Positions 41,641-50,220 of a stretch of DNA of 64,000 nt are shown here, one piece after another (the first letter of the stretch is position 1; every line of letters begins with the position of its first letter). A model generated the notes under the pieces. It was not told the DNA's origin and did not search any database. It was given only the letters and a program-made list of their open reading frames with translations. This stretch comes from B69-G16 sp964501905 (GTDB taxonomy: Archaea > Thermoproteota > Thermoprotei > Thermofilales > B69-G16), in assembly GCA_964501905.1 (NCBI GenBank), contig CAZCTW010000002.1, forward strand, positions 62,001 to 126,000, given 5' to 3'. Both the position numbers and the translations under genes were made by a program.

Positions 41641-42909
41641 TTGAGAACATTCTCTATTAACTCGGTGGTAAACGGATTGAGTAAAAAAATACACATTGAA
41701 TACGAAGTCGAGTATCAACCCATCCCCGTCAAAGAACTGTTGAAGGAAATGAAAAATCTATCTACTCTCATGGTCGACCTAGCCTATCTGTCGGTTCTCT
41801 ACAATGACATCGATTTAGCGACTGAAGTCTACGAATTGGAGAGGAGGATGGATTACCTAGAGCTCCTATTGACGATGCAGGCTTCTCTAGCTACGAGGAG
41901 CGTACGCGATGCGGAGAAGATAGTGAGCATCCATAGGCTAGCCACCGCTTCCAATAAAGTTTCCGACGCTGCCGCCGATATAGCCGGTATAGTGCTATCG
42001 AAGACAGGGCTACCTCCCCTAACTGTGAGAGATTTGTTCCCCCGCGAATCCACCGTGGCTAAAGTCGTGGTTCCTAAAGATTTGTACGAAAAAGGAGTGA
42101 AGATAGGAGAACTTATGGATAAACTAGGCGTTGTGCTGAATATTATGGCGATTAGACGAGGGAAAGAATGGACAATAGAGCCTAGCGAAAATTCAAAAAT
42201 CTATGGAGGAGATGTACTGCTCCTCGAGGGTACCGAAAAAGCTATCAACACTTTGAAAAAACACTTTAACCTGCCAATCTATAAGCCTCCGCCCACGATA
42301 AGCACTAGAGAATACATTAGGATAGCCGAAGGACTTTTCCAGCTTAAAAACACCTCCCAGCTCATGCTAGATTTAGCTTATACCGCTCTTTTGACCAAAA
42401 GCGAAGTTATAGCTGAGCGGATAGAGGAGTTAGAGGATTATACGGATAGAATATCGAAAAACTTCGAGCTAGAGGTTATGCTTTGCAATAACTTGTCTGA
42501 AATGGAGAAATTGAACATTATATCGATAGCTGTGTCCAGTGAGAACATAGCCGATGCCGCTCTGGAAATGGTAGAGCCCCTCCTTAGAGGATTGGAGCCC
42601 CATCCCATCATAATGGACGTCTTATGGGAGACCGAAGAGAGGATAAGCGTAATCGAGATGGACGAGACCGATGAAGGAAAGACTCTTTCAGAACTCGGGT
42701 ACGAGGATCGAGGTATAGTAGTACTAGCTGTTAGACGCGGAGATAAATGGTATATAACTCCTCCCTATACGGGGTTTAAAGTCAGAAGCGGGGATATCCT
42801 AATAGTCAAGTACTTCTCCGAGTCCGAGGATATAGTCGAAGAGCTTGAGAAAGAGGAAGATAGAGAGGAAATGATAGAAGAAATTCAAGAAGAAGAATGG
42901 GAAGAATAG
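41641..42909 (+). CDS. Duplicated PhoU/TrkA-C protein (COG3273-like), transporter regulator
   Basis: Two similar halves (about residues 25-210 and 225-405), each a PhoU-like helical bundle (LMVDLAYLSVLY and LMLDLAYTALLT) followed by an RCK C-terminal-like domain (KIGELMDKLGVVLNIMAIRRG; TLSELGYEDRGIVVLAVRRG). Such domains bind small ligands and gate transporters. It is 15 bases downstream of the MgtE-type gene and probably its regulatory subunit. TTG start assumed. Acidic tail. It overlaps the convergent zinc-ribbon gene by 25 bases. Confidence 0.82.
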   Translation: MRTFSINSVVNGLSKKIHIEYEVEYQPIPVKELLKEMKNLSTLMVDLAYLSVLYNDIDLATEVYELERRMDYLELLLTMQASLATRSVRDAEKIVSIHRLATASNKVSDAAADIAGIVLSKTGLPPLTVRDLFPRESTVAKVVVPKDLYEKGVKIGELMDKLGVVLNIMAIRRGKEWTIEPSENSKIYGGDVLLLEGTEKAINTLKKHFNLPIYKPPPTISTREYIRIAEGLFQLKNTSQLMLDLAYTALLTKSEVIAERIEELEDYTDRISKNFELEVMLCNNLSEMEKLNIISIAVSSENIADAALEMVEPLLRGLEPHPIIMDVLWETEERISVIEMDETDEGKTLSELGYEDRGIVVLAVRRGDKWYITPPYTGFKVRSGDILIVKYFSESEDIVEELEKEEDREEMIEEIQEEEWEE

Positions 42910-43142
42910 TTCTCTATTTTAGCGCCACAATACCAGCAGTAACGGTTGTCAATTCTGATAACCCCGCCACAGCGAGGACACCGGATGTAATCCTCCTTAA
43001 ACTCGGTTTTTCGGAGATTTTCGGCCCGAGCCGCGTTATATTTTAGCCTAACGCCACAGTATATGCAAAAATCCCCCCTTGGTACTTTCTTACCGCATTC
43101 CGGACAAACTACAAACTTCATAGGCTTCTCGTCGAAGTTCAT
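42885..43142 (-). CDS. Double zinc-ribbon protein
   Basis: 85 residues with two CxxC-CxxC ribbons: CPECGKKVPRGDFCIYCG (residues about 13-30) and CPRCGGVIRIDNRYCWYCG (about 55-73). A possible nucleic-acid-binding or adaptor protein; function unknown. Convergent 25-base overlap with the transporter regulator. Confidence 0.7.
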   Translation of the reverse strand: MNFDEKPMKFVVCPECGKKVPRGDFCIYCGVRLKYNAARAENLRKTEFKEDYIRCPRCGGVIRIDNRYCWYCGAKIENYSSHSSS

Positions 43143-43171
43143 ATTAAAATCATTAACTCTCTAAATTTTAG

Positions 43172-43450
43172 GTGCAAGCAATGCACTTCCTAGACCTTCT
43201 ACTAGAAAAGCCGAACACGTTTAAAATTCTCAAAGTGCTCCTAGAAAATCCAGAGCACGAGCTAACGAAATACGCTATTAAGAAATATTCCGCAACTAAA
43301 CATGTAGAGAAAGCTTTAAGTGTTTTAGTATCACTCAACATGGTTACCAAAATTGAATGTGGCGGGATTGCTAAGTATAAAGCAAATATAAGCGATAATA
43401 GAGTTAGAGCCTTTAAGAAATTCTTCAGCGAGATTGGCTACATAGAATAA
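43172..43450 (+). CDS. Winged-helix transcriptional regulator, small
   Basis: 92 residues with a wHTH pattern: FKILKVLLENPEHELTKYAI, then KHVEKALSVLVSLNMVTKIE and the wing GGIAKYKA. ArsR/MarR-like size. GTG at 43172, or ATG at 43181. It is divergent from the zinc-ribbon gene by 29 bases and overlaps the convergent CcdA-like gene by 26 bases. Confidence 0.65.
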   Translation: MQAMHFLDLLLEKPNTFKILKVLLENPEHELTKYAIKKYSATKHVEKALSVLVSLNMVTKIECGGIAKYKANISDNRVRAFKKFFSEIGYIE

Positions 43451-44684
43451 TCTCAAGATTTCTAAGAGCGCTTCTAGACTGGAATAGCGTAGGTAGAAGT
43501 ATAAAACCTGCAAATGCCTTTAAAAGAGAGAATTCCGGAAGCTCGTTTTCTAGTAAAGTGATCGCAGCTAGCAGGGAAAAGAATATAGCAAAGGGGTATA
43601 CCTTTGTCGCTCCTTTTACTCTGTCTAAGATTAGGATCAAAATAATCAAAGATAGAAGAGCTAACTCCAACACGTTCGCGGCGTCAATAGCTATAACAAA
43701 GAAAAAGGCTCTGCCTAAATGTAAGGTGGGGGCAAACCCTATAAGTGCTAAGGAATAACCCGCTATTCTTAACAGCGAAAAAAACTTTGAGAATCCGCAA
43801 CAACCGAATATCTTCAAGTATTTTAAAGCAAAAAATATTTCGTCTACTGAAAGCATCGCGAAACTGCCGCCGAGCAGCAAGAAAGCTTCATTTTTTAAAA
43901 ACCTATAAGCTTTAGCTGAGGCTATAGTCATATAAAATAATATTATTGCAGAGAAAAATGCCGTTACTCCCACAATTTTCTCAATAAAGGTATAGATTAA
44001 GGACTCCATTCCTAGACTCAAAACGGATATGAAGCTAAAAGATATGAGCACTAAGCCTAGGATCTCCTCTCCGTGTTTTACGATAAAGCTCTTAGATAAT
44101 CTACCGTAAAACTTCCTAATTTTCCCCGCAAATAAACCTAGGACTATTAAGGGAGTAGCTAGCCCTAGCGAAAACACACCCATGCCCGTCAATGCCAGAA
44201 ATAAATTTAAGGCTTGATAGGTGGATTCTTTAAATACTATCATTAACGCCATTAGAATACTGCTTCCAGCACAAGGCGCTGCGATAATCGACATTAGAAA
44301 TCCTATTAAGAAAGAGTTAGGCAAACCCCTTTTTATTTTAAGTTTAGGCACCCAAGCCTTGCTATATAGCTCTCTAAGAGGAGTAAACATGGCTATACCC
44401 AGAGCGTATATAAATACGCTCGTATAAAGTGTCGCCGTATCAATTGTGAAAAGCAGGTATTTAGATACGAAGTCCGCGGCAAAAACTGCCGCGATGCCGT
44501 ACGCGGCGAAGCTAAGGTATAGACCCAGCGTGAAGAAGAGCATAGATACGCTCTTCCAGGCTCTGCTCTTGCTAGTTCCTATAACGTAGGTTAGGAAAAC
44601 CGGTATCATTGGGTAGATGCATGGCTGAAAAACTGCTTGAAAACCTGCTATGTAGAGCGCTATTAAGTCTAGTAGGCTAAACAT
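43425..44684 (-). CDS. CcdA/DsbD-like thiol-disulfide transmembrane protein with extra membrane domain
   Basis: The N-terminal about 240 residues resemble CcdA: FQPCIYPMIPVFLTYV and IIAAPCAGSSILMAL hold the two redox cysteines, each followed or preceded by Pro, in six helices. Residues about 245-419 add about five more helices not found in CcdA and unrecognised. It may carry reducing power across the membrane. Downstream of the ABC exporter permease by 6 bases, in the same operon. Confidence 0.75.
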   Translation of the reverse strand: MFSLLDLIALYIAGFQAVFQPCIYPMIPVFLTYVIGTSKSRAWKSVSMLFFTLGLYLSFAAYGIAAVFAADFVSKYLLFTIDTATLYTSVFIYALGIAMFTPLRELYSKAWVPKLKIKRGLPNSFLIGFLMSIIAAPCAGSSILMALMIVFKESTYQALNLFLALTGMGVFSLGLATPLIVLGLFAGKIRKFYGRLSKSFIVKHGEEILGLVLISFSFISVLSLGMESLIYTFIEKIVGVTAFFSAIILFYMTIASAKAYRFLKNEAFLLLGGSFAMLSVDEIFFALKYLKIFGCCGFSKFFSLLRIAGYSLALIGFAPTLHLGRAFFFVIAIDAANVLELALLSLIILILILDRVKGATKVYPFAIFFSLLAAITLLENELPEFSLLKAFAGFILLPTLFQSRSALRNLEIILCSQSR

Positions 44685-44690
44685 GTTCTT

Positions 44691-45668
44691 TTATTTTAGA
44701 AGAATTTGAGAGTAAAAAGGTTTTTCAATTTTTCTAGCTACAAAAGCCATATAGCTAGCTATATAGAACACCGCTACATAGACTATAAGCGCGACTATGT
44801 TAACCCAAGAAGCCGCTAAGGCGTCAAGCATATTTGGGTATATTTTCATTCCACTGATAATCTCTGAGATAACCTCAGTTTGATTTCCAGGACCTTCTGT
44901 CGAAGTGGAGGCTAATGACGTGTATAGTTCCGCTTCGTAAACGGAGTTAAGAGCTCCGATTATAGAATTTATGTGGAATTCTGGAGTAATGGAAGTTATC
45001 ATACTCCTGATTTCAGTCATTTTCCTAAAGTATTCCTTGGTAGCCTCCGTCTCCGCCCCAACTGGCATCGGTCCCAGAAGAGCAAACGAGACGAAAACAG
45101 CTACTATCGGAAGTATTATCGTGAAAAGAAACCAGATGGCCAGCGACAACACTAAGCTTCTAGAAGCTTTATTGGATAACACTGAGAAGAACTGTGCTAT
45201 AGAGTAGTACGCTATGGCGTACAACGTTATGAAAACTAGGGATACCATAGCTCTCGCTAAATCTTGGAGAGTTACCGCTACACCCGTTAGCGAAATAGCT
45301 ACTCCCAACATGAGGTAAAACGCGCTAAATAAGACTAAGGCTATGGACGCAATGGCCCCTAAGGCCTTCCCGTTGATAACGTCTTCCCTATAAACTAGCC
45401 TAGCTAAGACCAATTTTAAAATCCCCCTCTCCCTATCGCCAGCTATAACATCGTAACCCATAATCAACCCTAATATGCTAGCTACGAATTGTACAGATCC
45501 TACAAGCGACGTTATTAGCGACACTAGCAGGTTTTCGCTAAGACTTCTGAGAACAAGGAAGTATATTGCAGTGAAATAGAAGAAGAAAATCGCAGTTACT
45601 ACCAGTAGGCGTCGGCTTCTTATATTATCCGCGAATTCTCTCTCCGCTATAGCTAAAACCTTCCTCAT
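44691..45668 (-). CDS. ABC-2 type exporter permease
   Basis: Six-helix ABC-2 permease: N-terminal REFADNIRSRRLLVVTAIFFF, GYDVIAGDRERGILKLVLA (the coupling region), and four further helices. A long extracytoplasmic segment (about 195-285) lies between helices 5 and 6, a NatB-like layout. Partner of the ATPase encoded upstream, which is disrupted. ATG start; 74 bases separate it from the ATPase gene. Confidence 0.85.
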   Translation of the reverse strand: MRKVLAIAEREFADNIRSRRLLVVTAIFFFYFTAIYFLVLRSLSENLLVSLITSLVGSVQFVASILGLIMGYDVIAGDRERGILKLVLARLVYREDVINGKALGAIASIALVLFSAFYLMLGVAISLTGVAVTLQDLARAMVSLVFITLYAIAYYSIAQFFSVLSNKASRSLVLSLAIWFLFTIILPIVAVFVSFALLGPMPVGAETEATKEYFRKMTEIRSMITSITPEFHINSIIGALNSVYEAELYTSLASTSTEGPGNQTEVISEIISGMKIYPNMLDALAASWVNIVALIVYVAVFYIASYMAFVARKIEKPFYSQILLK

Positions 45669-45742
45669 TTCTCTTTCACTTTATCGTGAAAATACGAAAA
45701 TATATCAAGTCAAGAAGCAGGATACTCTTCATACGTTTTTAC

Positions 45743-46629
45743 TCAGAAACCTAGTTTATCCACGAATTCTATCACAGCATTTCTCCCATCCACGCTCTCT
45801 ACCGTGATCACCAGCTTATCGAACTCCTCTTTCAAACTCAGCACGCCGAGCTTACTCTTATTCTCCAATATCTCATCAAAGGTCTTTTTAACGTTGATCG
45901 GGGAGCCTAAAGTTATCGTAAAAACCTCGCCCACCTCTTTCCTCACAATACCGGCTATTTCCTCGAAAGATCCCTGAACTAATATACGGCCTTTATAAAG
46001 TATGGCGGCGTGCGTACATATCATTCCCACTTCCTGCAGTAAATGCGTGCTTATGAGGATAGTCTTTCCTTCCCTGGCTAACTCATACATCAACCTTCTA
46101 AAGTCTTCCGCACCAGCAGGATCTAAACCCGCTGTCGGCTCATCCAGTAATAATAGCTCGGGGTTTTTAAGCAATGCTTGAGCCAAAACCAACCTCTACC
46201 TCATCCCTCTGGAGTACTCCTTAACCTTTTTATCTTTAAAACCGATTAAGCCGACGAGCTCTAGTACTTCCTCAACTCTTTCCGTTGCCTTTTCTCTTGG
46301 AATACCGTCTAGCTCAGCCAAATATAGCAGGTTTTCCTTCGCTGTTAAATCGTCGTAAAAGCCAAATCCTCAGGCACTAAGCCGACCTTTTCCCGTACTT
46401 TAACGGATTCTCTAACTATATCGTATCCCAGTACTTTTCCAGACCCATTCGTAGGCAGTATTAAGCCGATTAGCATGGAGATAAGCGTAGTTTTACCAGC
46501 TCCATTATGGCCGAAAAGTCCGAATATGACTCCTTTAGGAACTTTTAAATTTACGCTATTTACCGCAACAACACCGTTCTTATAGATTTTCGTTAATTCA
46601 TAAGTCTCTACAGCGTAGATTTCTGTCAC
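45743..46629 (-). pseudogene. ABC exporter ATPase, disrupted by a frameshift and an in-frame stop
   Basis: The first frame (46345-46629) has Walker A FGHNGAGKTT and ends early at residue 94. The next codons continue in another frame (GFYDDLTAKENLLYLAEL, the Q-loop side) if one T is added near 46364-46366. That frame reaches EYSRGMR, then TAG at 46196-46198 where the signature needs Gln, and goes on with RLVLAQALL and Walker B LLLLDEPTAGLDPAG to 45743. Total length matches a normal 295-residue ATPase. Whether real pseudogene, recent mutation or sequencing error cannot be told; the permease and exported partner look intact. Confidence 0.85.
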
Positions 46630-48419
46630 CTCTGCCCATATCTTCTATAAAGGAAGGCTAGCGCGATTATAACTAGGACTATCATTATGAGACCGACGTA
46701 AGCTATTTCACCTCGTTGTCTAACCCCTATTCTTAACAACCGTATAATTGAAATATCCTCGGCTTCTACCTTAAATTCTATAAAGTAGTCACCAGCAGTA
46801 GCTTCCGGGCTCACGCTCACGGTTAATACGAAACGCCCGGTCTCGCCCGGCATTATTGCTGGAATTTCCTTAGGGTCTACTTCGACTTCTATATTTTTAG
46901 GCACGCTGGTAATTGTTACTTTAACATTGCTTATCGCGTTGTACCCCGTGTTTTTAACGTTTAGATAAAATTTTTCTTTAGATCCGGCGGTAGCTTCCAT
47001 ATAGAAGTTCTCGGTTAGTATTTTCAACTCATACTTTCCAAGAATGTTTATCCCCAACTCGCTTTTCGCTTCGCTGGTTTCTCCTTTAGCAACGAGAGTA
47101 AAACATATGAAGCCGGGCTCTGTCCCGACGGGGATTGGTATGCTTATCTCTATCTCTTCTTCTCCGCCGCTCTCAAGGTATATCTGTCCTATTATGTTGC
47201 CGTTCTTATCTCTCAGCGTATAAGTGTATGCCTCAGGGAGACCCTCTAATCTAAATGAGACTACTGTACTGGAGAGCCCTTCATTTCTAACCTTAACTTT
47301 AAATCTAGCGATGCCACCGGCGTAAGCGCTAGTGAAGGGAGTAGCTGTCTGCAGTTGAACGTCATCGTAGCCTTCAACTACATTTATCGTAAAGTTTATG
47401 ACCGAGCATACTCCTAAGCCACAAGCCTTAAGCGTTATTACCTCTTTTCCATAGCTAGCTTCAGGAGGAACTCTAATTCGGAGATGGGCTTCAATATACT
47501 GTCCTGGTTCCAAAAAGACTGTTGAAAAAGGTCTACCCTCTTTATCTCTTACCTCGGCACGCCATCCCTCAGGAGCTTCGGCGGAAAGTTCTAAAGCCGC
47601 GCTCTCTCCGAGATTATTAACTACTTTAAAATTGAAAACAACTTGGCTGTCTTTTAAAGCCAGAGCATCTATGTATTCCGCTTCTATCAACTTCCAATCT
47701 CTTCTCTCAACTATGATATCGATAGGTACTCTATGAGTGAACACGCCTAGAATAGATAGAGTTACTGTATAATGCCCAACAGCAGTTCTTGGGACGTACA
47801 CTACTAGATTATAGTAATTCTCCGCCCCCGGAGTTATTGAAAAACCTTCTACGCGTAGCCCCTCACTAGTTACTAACTCAGCCTCCCATCCCGCGGGGGT
47901 TTTTATCTCAACTAGGCAAACCTCTTTCTCATACCCCTTGTTGGAAATCGTAAGCGGAATCTTTAGGACCTCGCCTTGTTTAGTTCTAAACTTATTTCCA
48001 CTCGGCGTAATCTCTACCGCGTAATCCAGTTCTACCTCACCTAGCCAATAGGTAACAGCCTCGGTTAAGGATAAATCGAGTTTTATCTCTTTAGCTTCGT
48101 AACCCGGCGCTAAAAACTTAATAAGTATGACCTCACGTTCTACGTAGAAGCTGAAATCTCCCTCGCTCCCCGTTTTCACTTGCGAAATTAAAGTATCCCC
48201 ACGGTATACCTTTACAGTTGCTTCAGGGATCGGGTTTCCCCCCACGTCTACGAGTTTACCTTTAACATTGATCTTCTTCTGGTATGGTATGGCTCTGCCG
48301 ACTGAAGCAAGCAAAATCACGGCTAGTATCAGCGCCAACGAAGAAACTCTCCTATTTGAAGACATCACTATCATCATCGTTTTTAAATTAATAAAACTTC
48401 CTAAGCAACGAATCGACAT
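46626..48419 (-). CDS. Exported NEW3-domain protein of the ABC exporter operon
   Basis: Signal-like helix at about residues 25-42, then a carboxypeptidase-regulatory-like domain (VKGKLVDVGGNPIPEATVKV), about three to four repeats of NEW3-type beta domains (TISNKGYEKEVCLVEIKTPAGWE and similar), and one C-terminal helix (about 572-590) with RRYGQR. It is probably anchored outside the cell. Such proteins typically accompany ABC-2 exporters. The start could be at 48419 or at one of the later ATGs near residues 15, 16 and 19. Overlaps the ATPase start by 4 bases. Confidence 0.75.
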   Translation of the reverse strand: MSIRCLGSFINLKTMMIVMSSNRRVSSLALILAVILLASVGRAIPYQKKINVKGKLVDVGGNPIPEATVKVYRGDTLISQVKTGSEGDFSFYVEREVILIKFLAPGYEAKEIKLDLSLTEAVTYWLGEVELDYAVEITPSGNKFRTKQGEVLKIPLTISNKGYEKEVCLVEIKTPAGWEAELVTSEGLRVEGFSITPGAENYYNLVVYVPRTAVGHYTVTLSILGVFTHRVPIDIIVERRDWKLIEAEYIDALALKDSQVVFNFKVVNNLGESAALELSAEAPEGWRAEVRDKEGRPFSTVFLEPGQYIEAHLRIRVPPEASYGKEVITLKACGLGVCSVINFTINVVEGYDDVQLQTATPFTSAYAGGIARFKVKVRNEGLSSTVVSFRLEGLPEAYTYTLRDKNGNIIGQIYLESGGEEEIEISIPIPVGTEPGFICFTLVAKGETSEAKSELGINILGKYELKILTENFYMEATAGSKEKFYLNVKNTGYNAISNVKVTITSVPKNIEVEVDPKEIPAIMPGETGRFVLTVSVSPEATAGDYFIEFKVEAEDISIIRLLRIGVRQRGEIAYVGLIMIVLVIIALAFLYRRYGQR

Positions 48420-48583
48420 ATATCAATTTTTTAAATATTCCCATTCGCATTAATACTCTACCGCAATTGATTAAAAACATTGGAAAAGCTACTATAAATT
48501 CTTAACAGCCGACGAAACCGGTAATCTTTCGTAAACTATTTGTGGGTTATTTTTTATACCAAGAATAAACTATCGGCGGCTTA

Positions 48584-49294
48584 ATGGCTATAAGAGAAAA
48601 ACCGGTTAAAGTATCTGTGAATCATGCATTAAAGAAATTTAAAATATGGATAACTGTTCTAGCTTTAAAACTCCTCCATATGCTAATGTCTGGGAAGACT
48701 TTCAAAATTAACAATGCAAGGGTGGAAGTTTGCAAAAATGTTTTTAGCCCAGTTTTTACCCTTTCTTCCAGTCTTTTAGCCAAAGTCTCAACAATTGAAG
48801 TGAGAAGCAATGATATAGTTTTAGACCTTGGTACTGGAAGTGGCGTGCTCTCTCTAATTCTGGCTAGAAAAAGCTTTTTCACTGTAGCTAGTGATATAAG
48901 CCTAGACGCTGCTCGTTGCGCGTTGAAAAATTTGAAGAAAAACTCGCTTAACGCTTTCTGTGACGTCGTAGCTTGCGATTTGACTTCCGCTTTCAGAGAA
49001 AAAGCTTTTTCTCTCGTAGTTTTTAACCCTCCCTACCTAGAAGGTAAGGCTAAGAACGCTTTGGAAAAAGCGTGGATTGATGATTCCCAGACAGCCAAAA
49101 GGTTTTTCTTAGATTCTAAACGTGTATTGAAAAAATACGGGAGGATACTACTTGTATATTCGGACCTCGGCCCATTGGATCAACTGCTCGTAGAGGCAAC
49201 GAAAGAGAATTGGTGGTTTGCGAAGATGACAGAGAGAAGAACGCTGTGGGAGACTCTGGCCGTGTTTAAATTTACGAGACCCTCGAAAGATTAG
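48584..49294 (+). CDS. HemK-like/Mtq2-type protein methyltransferase
   Basis: Class I SAM methyltransferase: LDLGTGSGVLSLILA is the SAM-binding motif and NPPYLEG the NPPY active-site motif that methylates glutamine in release factors. In archaea this family (Mtq2/HemK2) modifies aRF1. Residues 1-40 are an additional N-terminal basic part. 236 residues. ATG start. Confidence 0.85.
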   Translation: MAIREKPVKVSVNHALKKFKIWITVLALKLLHMLMSGKTFKINNARVEVCKNVFSPVFTLSSSLLAKVSTIEVRSNDIVLDLGTGSGVLSLILARKSFFTVASDISLDAARCALKNLKKNSLNAFCDVVACDLTSAFREKAFSLVVFNPPYLEGKAKNALEKAWIDDSQTAKRFFLDSKRVLKKYGRILLVYSDLGPLDQLLVEATKENWWFAKMTERRTLWETLAVFKFTRPSKD

Positions 49295-49377
49295 GAAAAA
49301 ATGTATTATTCGACGAAAAGGAAAACGCAAAAAGTTCTATTTTTTAGGAAAAATATCGGAGAAAGTTTCATGCGTAA

Positions 49378-49417
49378 TGTTTTTATATTACATAGTTGTA
49401 TGAGGTATTCGGAGGTG
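49378..49417 (+). promoter_or_regulatory. TATA element and ribosome-binding site deciding the DUF5679 start
   Basis: TTTTTATATTA near 49380 with GGAGGTG at 49411-49417. The latter is 6 bases before GTG 49424, which marks that GTG as the start rather than the upstream ATG of the longer frame. Confidence 0.5.
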
Positions 49418-49423
49418 AATAAA

Positions 49424-49576
49424 GTGGAAACTTACGAAGGTTTCTGCGTAAAATGCCGCAAAAAGGTAACCATAAAGAACCCTGAAATAGTAACTTTAAA
49501 AAACAATAGGAAAGCCGTTAAGGGCGTTTGCCCGAACTGTGGAACCACCGTATATAGGTTTCTAGGAAAGGCCTAA
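49424..49576 (+). CDS. Tiny zinc-ribbon protein (DUF5679-like)
   Basis: 50 residues: VETYEGFCVKCRKKVTIKN at the start and GVCPNCGTTVYRFLGKA at the end, matching a short archaeal/bacterial family with two CxxC pairs. The longer frame from 49301 has an N-terminus that is low-complexity and lies across the promoter. Function unknown; ribosome-associated or nucleic-acid binding is only a guess. Confidence 0.75.
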   Translation: METYEGFCVKCRKKVTIKNPEIVTLKNNRKAVKGVCPNCGTTVYRFLGKA

Positions 49577-49608
49577 ACATAAAATCCAGATATTTCTTTA
49601 CTATTCCT

Positions 49609-50220
49609 CTAGATTCTTCTTCTAGAAGAAGAATCATACTTTACCACTTTTTCTCCGATAGTATGGTAGCGATCCCCTCCAAGGTGTAAGATAGGCTTGA
49701 AATTTTTAGTATAAGTGTCTTTGAAAAATCCCTCCCGTACTTGAAAGCTTACAACTTCACCTATAAAGAGAGTATGATCACCAGCTTCTACCGATTTTAC
49801 TACTTTACACTCCAGCGCTGCTACACACTCTGCTATGATCGGGGCTTTTATCTCTCTCCCTTTTATTGGCGTTAAACCCGTTTCCTTAAATTTATCTACA
49901 TCTCTCCCCGAAACAGAACCACAATACTTGACAGCATCTATCAAGTCTATGCTTGGAATGTTCACAGCAAATTCTCCGGTTTCAGATATTAACTCATGAG
50001 TATACCTTAACGGCGAAATGCTAACCGCTACTAAGGGCGGTCTAAAGGATACCGGAGTACACCAAGCCGCAGTCATAACGTTATATTTTCCTTCGGAAGA
50101 CACCGATGTTATTAGCACGGCCATCTGTGGGTGTAAAAGCCTACAGATCCACAACTTATTCCCCCCGCTCTTGGTAGGATGCCTGGGTTTATATAAGTTA
50201 AGGGTATATCGTTTTAGCAT
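49609..50220 (-). CDS. Flavin reductase-like FMN-binding protein
   Basis: HPQMAVLITSVSSEGKYNVMTAAWCTPVSFRPPLVAVS (shortened: NVMTAAWCTPVSFRPP) is the FMN-binding core of the flavin reductase domain. TGEFAVNIPS and FIGEVV follow. 203 residues, likely a dimeric FMN-dependent oxidoreductase; the electron partner is unknown. ATG start, overlapping the nucleotidyltransferase gene by 23 bases. Confidence 0.87.
   Translation of the reverse strand: MLKRYTLNLYKPRHPTKSGGNKLWICRLLHPQMAVLITSVSSEGKYNVMTAAWCTPVSFRPPLVAVSISPLRYTHELISETGEFAVNIPSIDLIDAVKYCGSVSGRDVDKFKETGLTPIKGREIKAPIIAECVAALECKVVKSVEAGDHTLFIGEVVSFQVREGFFKDTYTKNFKPILHLGGDRYHTIGEKVVKYDSSSRRRI

Noticed and set aside
46196..46198. TAG in the ABC ATPase as a pyrrolysine codon
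   Set aside because: It replaces a strictly conserved Gln in the ABC signature, and the gene also has a frameshift; no pyl genes are seen.
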